Origin: Wukongibacter sp050859025
GTDB lineage: Bacteria; Bacillota; Clostridia; Peptostreptococcales; Caminicellaceae
Assembly (NCBI RefSeq): GCF_050859025.1
Contig: NZ_CP138200.1
Coordinates: forward strand, 1,550,001 to 1,614,000
Reading direction: 5' to 3'
Length of the DNA: 64,000 bases
Shown: piece by piece, positions 59,365 through 64,000 of the stretch
How the letters are laid out: each line of letters opens with the position of its first letter
How positions within the stretch are numbered: the stretch's first letter is position 1
Translations under genes and position numbers: made by a program
Notes under the pieces: model-generated
What the model was told of the DNA's origin: nothing
The model's input: the letters and a program-made list of their open reading frames with translations, nothing else
The model's database searches: none

Positions 59365-59520
59365 CTATTTTTTTGTCTTCTTTTCTTTAACTTTTCTTTC
59401 TATATCATCACTAAAGCTCACATGTTCATCGGTAAAGCTTAGTCCAACACCTACATTTTCTCTATTATGCATAGTTGGATTTTTTTTACCTACAACACCT
59501 TTTCTATTTTTTCTAGTCAT
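59365..59520 (-). CDS. Small basic protein (51 aa), unknown
   Basis: A 51-residue protein: MTRKNRKGVVGKKNPTMHNR, then ENVGVGLSFTDEHVSFSDD and a basic end ERKVKEKKTKK. A perfect AGGAGG lies five bases before the ATG, the strongest evidence that it is real. The charged, low-hydrophobicity composition recalls small spore or nucleic-acid-binding proteins, but no family is recognised. A palindromic repeat lies upstream. Confidence 0.6.
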   Translation of the reverse strand: MTRKNRKGVVGKKNPTMHNRENVGVGLSFTDEHVSFSDDIERKVKEKKTKK

Positions 59521-59562
59521 AAAAACCTCCTGTAAGTTAATTAATGATTGAAAAATCTGGAT

Positions 59563-59668
59563 TATAGAGGCTACATTGAAAACTTTAACTTATATACATC
59601 AAAACCTTACAAAAACATCAAGTATTTTAATATGTACAAATTAGGTTTTGCTATATGAACTCTATATA
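59563..59668. repeat. TATAGAG palindromic repeat, diverged copy
   Basis: About 106 bases from TATAGAGGCTACATTGAAAA to TGAACTCTATA; arms AACTTATATACATCAAAACC and TTTTAATATGTACAAATTAG. It lies just upstream of the 51-residue gene. Confidence 0.75.
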
Positions 59669-59740
59669 TAAGTATTATGGATTAGAAGCTTGTATTGTAT
59701 TCTACAAATAATAGATATAAGACTCAAATAGAGTCTTAGC

Positions 59741-59889
59741 AGACTGCTGAGAAACCCGAATTTCTTCGTTGTCGCTTCAATCAAGAACCCTTAGGTATGT
59801 CTATATACGCTGCGGTCTCTTGATTTCAGCACGCCTCGAACTTCAGATTTCTCAGCAGTCTATCATCTTGTTGACTTTGTCAACAAGAT
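59741..59889. repeat. Hairpin MITE, copy C
   Basis: 149 bases, the same length as copy B and in reverse orientation: a 119-base hairpin (59742-59860) then the small hairpin TTGTTGAC-TTT-GTCAACAA (59868-59886). It is flanked by 22-base direct repeats (59717-59738, 59891-59912; one mismatch) that are themselves a hairpin, core GACTC-AAATA-GAGTC, which serves as terminator of the convergent HAD gene. Confidence 0.88.
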
Positions 59890-59922
59890 GATAAGATTCA
59901 AATAGAGTCTTATATTGATAGC

Positions 59923-60648
59923 CTATAAAATTTCCACATCACCATTTAGTTTATATATAACATCCTTTCTTTCTACGATAATAGTAATTTTTTTAAGTAA
60001 TTCATCGTCGGCCTTTATGTTTTTAAGCAATTCTTTTGCAGGATTTATTGCAATAGGGTGACCTATCATTTTTAGCATAGAAAAATCACCGTTTGTATCT
60101 CCGTAGGAATAGCTCTTACTTAAATCAAGATTATAATTATCTACAAATTCCATGATTGCTTTGTGCTTACTTTCTGAATCCCACATTTGAACAATCTCAC
60201 CGGTAAAGTTATTGTTTTCATCTACTTTATATTTTGTAGCCATAAAGTCTGTAACTTCATATTTTTCTGCCATTTTTCTTACTAGGTATGCTGGACTTCC
60301 CGATATAAAGAAAACCTTGTGATTTTGTGACTTATGCCAAGCAATTCTTGATCTTGTATATCTATAGACTTTATCTCCCTTTAGATCTATTACTTGATTA
60401 CTTATGAATTCAAGATCATTTCTATTAAGGCCCTTTAAAGAATCAATATAGATTTTTGCAAGCTCTAATAGATAATCATCAAAGTTACCACGTCTTTTTT
60501 GCCAGTCATAATATGTATGTTTAACGTGGCTATGCCATAGGGCTGGATCAACGACTTCATATTTCAATAGTTTCTTAAAGTGTTCAATCATAAGGGAGTT
60601 TCTATACAAAGTACCGTCGATATCTAAAAATGCACCAACATTCTTCAT
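59923..60648 (-). CDS. HAD-IB family phosphatase
   Basis: A 241-residue HAD hydrolase. Motif I is FLDIDGTLYRNSL (nucleophile Asp), motif II VFFISGSPAYLVRKMAEKY, motif III lysine near KVDEN, motif IV YSYGDTNGDFSMLKMIG. The helical cap lies between I and II. Similar proteins act on phosphoserine or phosphocholine-type substrates; the substrate here is unknown. GAGGTGATTTAC sets the ATG at 60648. Confidence 0.92.
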   Translation of the reverse strand: MKNVGAFLDIDGTLYRNSLMIEHFKKLLKYEVVDPALWHSHVKHTYYDWQKRRGNFDDYLLELAKIYIDSLKGLNRNDLEFISNQVIDLKGDKVYRYTRSRIAWHKSQNHKVFFISGSPAYLVRKMAEKYEVTDFMATKYKVDENNNFTGEIVQMWDSESKHKAIMEFVDNYNLDLSKSYSYGDTNGDFSMLKMIGHPIAINPAKELLKNIKADDELLKKITIIVERKDVIYKLNGDVEIL

Positions 60649-60911
60649 GTAAATCACCTCAAATCCTTAGATTATATATATCAATACTCTATCTTGTTAT
60701 AAGCTTTTGAGCTTGTAGTGATTAATATTTTATCCTAAAGCTTTTTATCGTAACAAATTTATATAATAAAAAGTAATATAAATATTATAAAGATATTAAT
60801 ATGAAATGTTTATTATTAGAAAAAAATGGTATTATATAAATAAGAAAGATATATTAATATATATCCCCGAAATCAGTATAATTAAACAAAATTTAGTAAG
60901 GGGTGAAGAGT

Positions 60912-61274
60912 ATGTTAATCGCAATTATTTATGCATTCGTAATAACTGTTTTTATAGGTTTTATGATTGAGAACTTTAAACTAAGCTTCTATCTTAGAAG
61001 TGTAGATGTTATTAATATGAGAATCAGAAACACTATATCAAACATACTCTCTGGAAAAAAGAACTTTGACATATTTATAATGAATGATTTACGAAAAAAA
61101 ATCAATGAAGAGTTTTTAACCACAAAGCTCGTTGATAAATATGAATTATATAAAATAAATGATTCTAAGATAAAGCTAAAATACTTAAAAGGCTATGTGA
61201 TAGAAGAACTTGAAATATTAGCTGTTGAAGGCGGTATAGAATTAATTGAGATAGATAAAAGAGTTTTAGAATAG
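60912..61274 (+). CDS. Membrane-anchored small protein (120 aa), unknown
   Basis: One N-terminal membrane segment (LIAIIYAFVITVFIGFMIENF) followed by a ~95-residue basic cytoplasmic or extracellular part (LSFYLRSVDVINMRIRNTIS; RKKINEEFLTTKLVDKYELY) and an acidic end. No family recognised. AAGGGGTGAAGAGT supports the ATG at 60912. Single gene between two minus-strand genes. Confidence 0.72.
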   Translation: MLIAIIYAFVITVFIGFMIENFKLSFYLRSVDVINMRIRNTISNILSGKKNFDIFIMNDLRKKINEEFLTTKLVDKYELYKINDSKIKLKYLKGYVIEELEILAVEGGIELIEIDKRVLE

Positions 61275-61404
61275 GAATAAAGTCTTTTATAACTTATTTG
61301 ATATAGAAAAATAATTGAAAATGATTTTCAATAAATGTTTAATTAATAAATTTGAGGGTAACTATAAAATAACACCCCCTTTAAAAATTATCCCCTAGCT
61401 CCTT

Positions 61405-61438
61405 AAAAATCGGCCTATCCCTTTGGATAGGTCGATTT
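61405..61438. terminator. Terminator between the small membrane protein and Nudix genes
   Basis: AAATCGGCCTATCC pairs with GGATAGGTCGATTT (one G-U), loop CTTT. On the minus strand it runs into TTTTTAAG, serving the Nudix gene; convergent arrangement suggests both directions. Confidence 0.85.
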
Positions 61439-61441
61439 CTA

Positions 61442-62068
61442 TTAAAGGCATTTGTCAGTTTTTAATATTTCAACAAGATTGTTAATTATTCTTGCAGTCA
61501 TTCCCCATATTACATAATTTTTATATTCATAAAAGTATATAGGATATTTTCCAGTTCTAAAATTGTAAACTTTACCATTCTGTATTTTGTGAAAGGGAAA
61601 CTTACTTGAAACCTCTAACTTGTTTTTTACATGGTGGGTCTCAGGGTCATTAGCCATGAAAAAACTTAAAGGAACTGTAAAAATTGAACCTACCTCATCT
61701 AAATTATAGTTAATATTTTCTACATCAACGCCATTTATTACTCCTATAAAAGGATATAATATTAAATTAAAAGGGGTAACAACATAGTCTGCCTGACCCA
61801 AAACCTCAATATTTAATTCTTCGATATTTAATTCTTCGCATGTTTCTCTTATTGCAGATTCCATAGGACTTTCGTTTTTCTCTATTTTTCCTCCCGGAAA
61901 GCAAATCTCTCCAGGCTGGGTATTTAATTTTTCTGAACGAACCTCAAATAAAAGATGTATTTCGTTATTAACGTATATTAAAGGGATAAGTACGGCATAA
62001 GAGTTATACTGTCCTTCAGGTACAGGAACTCTGGAATGAAACTTTTTATAAATACTGTCAAATTGCAT
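61442..62068 (-). CDS. Nudix hydrolase, CoA pyrophosphatase type (NudL/YeaB)
   Basis: A 208-residue Nudix protein. The Nudix box is visible as GGKIEKNESPMESAIRETCEELNI (G…EAxxRETxEE pattern with Ala-to-Ser substitution), preceded by LLFEVRSEKLNTQPGEICFPGG, the CoA-pyrophosphatase extension. It probably hydrolyses CoA or acyl-CoA diphosphates. No operon partner. AGGTGATTAG precedes the ATG. Confidence 0.9.
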   Translation of the reverse strand: MQFDSIYKKFHSRVPVPEGQYNSYAVLIPLIYVNNEIHLLFEVRSEKLNTQPGEICFPGGKIEKNESPMESAIRETCEELNIEELNIEVLGQADYVVTPFNLILYPFIGVINGVDVENINYNLDEVGSIFTVPLSFFMANDPETHHVKNKLEVSSKFPFHKIQNGKVYNFRTGKYPIYFYEYKNYVIWGMTARIINNLVEILKTDKCL

Positions 62069-62092
62069 CTAATCACCTCAATTAATCATATG

Positions 62093-62161
62093 TATAGGGT
62101 TTACATAGTAAAACTTAATTTATACATTTACAAATTAAAGTCTTTACTTAAATCCCTATAT
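62093..62161. repeat. TATAGAG palindromic repeat, internally deleted copy
   Basis: TATAGGGTTTACATAGTAAA at the left joins directly to ACTTAAATCCCTATA at the right; the central tip is lost (69 bases instead of ~104). Further pieces follow at 62158-62290, and a right half TAAATTAAGATTTACTTGGA with ACTCTCTATA at 62351-62379. Confidence 0.65.
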
Positions 62162-62463
62162 AGAGTCCACATATTAAAACTTAAATTAACCTTCCTAGTT
62201 AGTTACCACAGCGGGGAGTGATGATATTACAAAAGCTAAATATATGATTAACTAGCTATGTGAGTTAATTTATACTTGAATCTCTATAACTAATATTATT
62301 ATAACATTTTGCTTTAAGGTTATAAAAAAATAATGCAAGAGATGGTTATAAATTAAGATTTACTTGGAACTCTCTATAATTATAATTTTTTAGGTATTAA
62401 ATGTATATATCTTTTGAAGAAAGTTTAAAATACAAAGGAAAAATATGAAAAGGAGGTGTTTGT

Positions 62464-62715
62464 GTGTCAGACATGAATCATTTAAGCGTTATGAGTATTA
62501 GTGTGGATCATAGAACAAATTCTGCTCCAAAGGTACAGGAAATATTAACAACAAATGGAGACCTAATTTTAGGTAGATTTGGAATACACGATCCAAGGGA
62601 AGAAAATACGGGTCTAATTACAGTAAATTTAAGAGGCTCTAAGAACCGTATAACAAATATGATGGATAGCTTAAATGTACTAGATGGAGTTAAGGTAAAT
62701 CATATGGAGGCATAA
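62464..62715 (+). CDS. TM1266-family iron-only hydrogenase system regulator
   Basis: An 83-residue ACT-like protein. The family pattern is RTNSAPKVQEILTTNGDLILGRFGIHDP and ENTGLITVNLRG… ending LNVLDGVKVNHM. Members are found with the [FeFe]-hydrogenase maturation genes hydE/F/G, but none is in this window. The GTG start follows GGAGGTGTTT. The molecular role is not established. A strong terminator follows. Confidence 0.9.
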   Translation: MSDMNHLSVMSISVDHRTNSAPKVQEILTTNGDLILGRFGIHDPREENTGLITVNLRGSKNRITNMMDSLNVLDGVKVNHMEA

Positions 62716-62720
62716 TTTAG

Positions 62721-62754
62721 AAAGAACAGGATAGAACCTGTTCTTTTTTTTGTT
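62721..62754 (+). terminator. Terminator after the TM1266-family gene
   Basis: AAAGAACAGG pairs with CCTGTTCTTT, loop ATAGAA, followed by T8. Confidence 0.92.
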
Positions 62755-62881
62755 TTGTTATTTGAAATATTCTAGCAAATGAGATATAATTTAATAAAAT
62801 TATATTTTAAAATATAAGACTCAAATATGAAATTTAATTTCAAAAGGAGGAATTTTTATATACAAAACAGGCGGATTAAAT

Positions 62882-63715
62882 ATGATAAGACAGATGATGG
62901 AGACACTACCTCATTCGGAGAGAAAAATTGCTACATACATATTAAACAATCCAAAGGATATTATTGATATAACTACCCATGAATTAGCTAAAAGATCAGA
63001 TGCTAGTAGTGCAGCAGTAGTAAGGCTTTCCAAATCACTTGGACTTAAGGGCTTTGGGGATCTAAAGATGAGAATTTTAGGAGATTTGAACAATTCAGTA
63101 GAAACAAACTATAGAGATATAGAGGCTGGTGAAGATACTAGAACCATAATATCAAAGGTTACGGCTAACAGCTTAAAGGCAATACAGGAGACTAGCAAAA
63201 TAATAAATATAGATGAGTTAAATAGAGCTGTAAGAGCTATAAAGGATAGCAAAAGAATATTATTGTTTGGTATAGGAGCTTCGAGTTTAGTATGTGTTGA
63301 CGGTGAACAAAAATTTACAAGAATAAATAAAAATGCATATTTTACAAATGACGTTCATAAAATGAGTGCATGCGTTGCCAACCTTGAGGAAAATGATGTT
63401 TTTATAGGGGTATCCTATAGTGGTGATACTCATGAAGTCATAAATATAATGGAACTTGCTAAAATTAAAGGTGCTATTACGATAGGTATTACTAAATATG
63501 GAAAGAGTATGTTAGCTGATAAGTCAGATATAAAGCTCTTTGTATCGAGTGTAGAAAAATCAAAGATAAGAAGTAGTGCGACGGCATCGAGAATATCACA
63601 GTTACATGTAATCGATTTACTATTTATGTGTTATGCAACAACCTTTTATGATGAAACCATCGAATACATAGATAAAACGAGAAATTTTGTAAATATGTAT
63701 AAAGAAAAGAGGTGA
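62882..63715 (+). CDS. MurR/RpiR-family transcriptional regulator
   Basis: A 277-residue sugar-phosphate-responsive regulator. The N-terminal RpiR HTH (LPHSERKIATYILNNPKDI; SSAAVVRLSKSLGLKGFGDLK) is followed by a SIS domain (~120-260: ILLFGIGASSLVCVDGEQKF; VFIGVSYSGDTHEVINIMELAK). It lies five bases before anmK, so MurNAc-6-phosphate is the likely effector. The perfect AAAGGAGG site (62843-62850) is 31 bases before this ATG but 7 bases before an in-frame ATA (62858), so initiation at ATA is possible; a weak GGCGGA precedes the ATG. Confidence 0.93.
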   Translation: MIRQMMETLPHSERKIATYILNNPKDIIDITTHELAKRSDASSAAVVRLSKSLGLKGFGDLKMRILGDLNNSVETNYRDIEAGEDTRTIISKVTANSLKAIQETSKIINIDELNRAVRAIKDSKRILLFGIGASSLVCVDGEQKFTRINKNAYFTNDVHKMSACVANLEENDVFIGVSYSGDTHEVINIMELAKIKGAITIGITKYGKSMLADKSDIKLFVSSVEKSKIRSSATASRISQLHVIDLLFMCYATTFYDETIEYIDKTRNFVNMYKEKR

Positions 63716-63720
63716 CAGAG

Positions 63721-64000
63721 TTGAATTTGAGTCAATTAATGCTAAAGGAAAGAAAGTTAGCTATAGGCCTTATGTCGGGGACTTCACTAGATGGTATAGA
63801 CGCGTGTCTTGTTGAAATTAAGGGCTGTGGAGTTGGAACCACCGTACACCTAATAGACTTCATTTCAGAAGAGTATAGCTCCGATGAGAAAAAGAGGATA
63901 CTTATGTTATGTAGTCCCGATACATCTAATGTAGCAGATATTTGTAAAACAAATATCGATCTGGGAAGAAAATTCGGAAAAACTGCTAAAAAGCTAATGG
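63721..64000 (+). CDS. anmK: Anhydro-N-acetylmuramic acid kinase, 5' part
   Basis: Phosphorylates and hydrolyses 1,6-anhydro-MurNAc to MurNAc-6-phosphate in cell-wall recycling; cut by the window end. The family start AIGLMSGTSLDGIDACLVEI (phosphate-binding loop with catalytic Asp) is clear. TTG start after AGAGGTGACAGAG, or an ATG at 63739. Adjacent MurR-like regulator and the peptide-salvage cluster at 17-27 kb point to extensive murein recycling. Confidence 0.93.
   Translation, partial: MNLSQLMLKERKLAIGLMSGTSLDGIDACLVEIKGCGVGTTVHLIDFISEEYSSDEKKRILMLCSPDTSNVADICKTNIDLGRKFGKTAKKLM

Overview
The window looks like chromosomal DNA from a low-GC, Gram-positive anaerobe of the Clostridia/Tissierellia type. 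The evidence is the AT-rich intergenic DNA, strong AGGAGG-type ribosome binding sites with frequent TTG and GTG starts, and gene families typical of that group: DUF3870, the TM1266-type hydrogenase-system regulator, an LL-diaminopimelate aminotransferase-like enzyme, formate-tetrahydrofolate ligase and rubredoxin. No rRNA, tRNA or CRISPR array was seen. The species assignment is inference.

Layout. 1-1.2 kb: the lon 3' end and engB. 1.5-6.3 kb: a complete pyruvate dehydrogenase-type operon (E1alpha, E1beta, E2, E3), followed by a soluble chemoreceptor-like protein, and on the minus strand lplA, an EamA transporter and an unlisted-size rubredoxin gene (53 aa). 10.2-11 kb: a TPR protein without a DNA-binding domain, overlapping a 39-residue export-type peptide gene. 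This resembles Rap-Phr and other RRNPP quorum-sensing pairs. 11.4-16.4 kb: an XRE-cupin regulator divergent from hutH, a histidine-type permease and a DapF-like racemase. 16.8-27.1 kb: a murein-peptide salvage cluster with a dipeptide epimerase remnant, oligopeptide-binding protein, DppB/C/D/F transporter, LD-carboxypeptidase, M15 peptidase, NlpC/P60 endopeptidase and DppA D-aminopeptidase. 27-36 kb: aminotransferase, split chromate transporter, GH18 protein, methyltransferase, DUF421 protein and glutamate-semialdehyde dehydrogenase with a structured leader. 36.2-37.8 kb: an IS1182-like insertion sequence. 37.8-42.9 kb: TetR plus a MacB/MacA-like ABC exporter. 43.2-48.5 kb: a PRD regulator with an ascorbate-type PTS, a TrpA-like lyase and HPr. 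50.7-52.4 kb: fhs. 53.3-55.5 kb: a GlnK/GlnL-like two-component system. 55.6-58.6 kb: a candidate small RNA and the panBCD operon with an internally deleted reductase. 58.7-64 kb: two small minus-strand genes, HAD and Nudix hydrolases, the TM1266 regulator, MurR-like regulator and the start of anmK.

The intergenic DNA is unusually rich in repeats. One family is a 149-nt hairpin element (three copies) whose ends match those of the IS1182-like element. Two MITE copies and the IS itself each sit in an intrinsic terminator and are flanked by duplicated copies of that terminator hairpin. A second family of about 100-nt palindromes starting TATAGAG occurs at least ten times, including three in tandem before fhs. 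Two further repeat families are associated with terminators.

Together the genes describe an amino-acid- and peptide-using anaerobe that recycles cell-wall peptides (dpp/ykf-like cluster) and amino sugars (MurR-AnmK), ferments histidine, and probably communicates through a secreted peptide.
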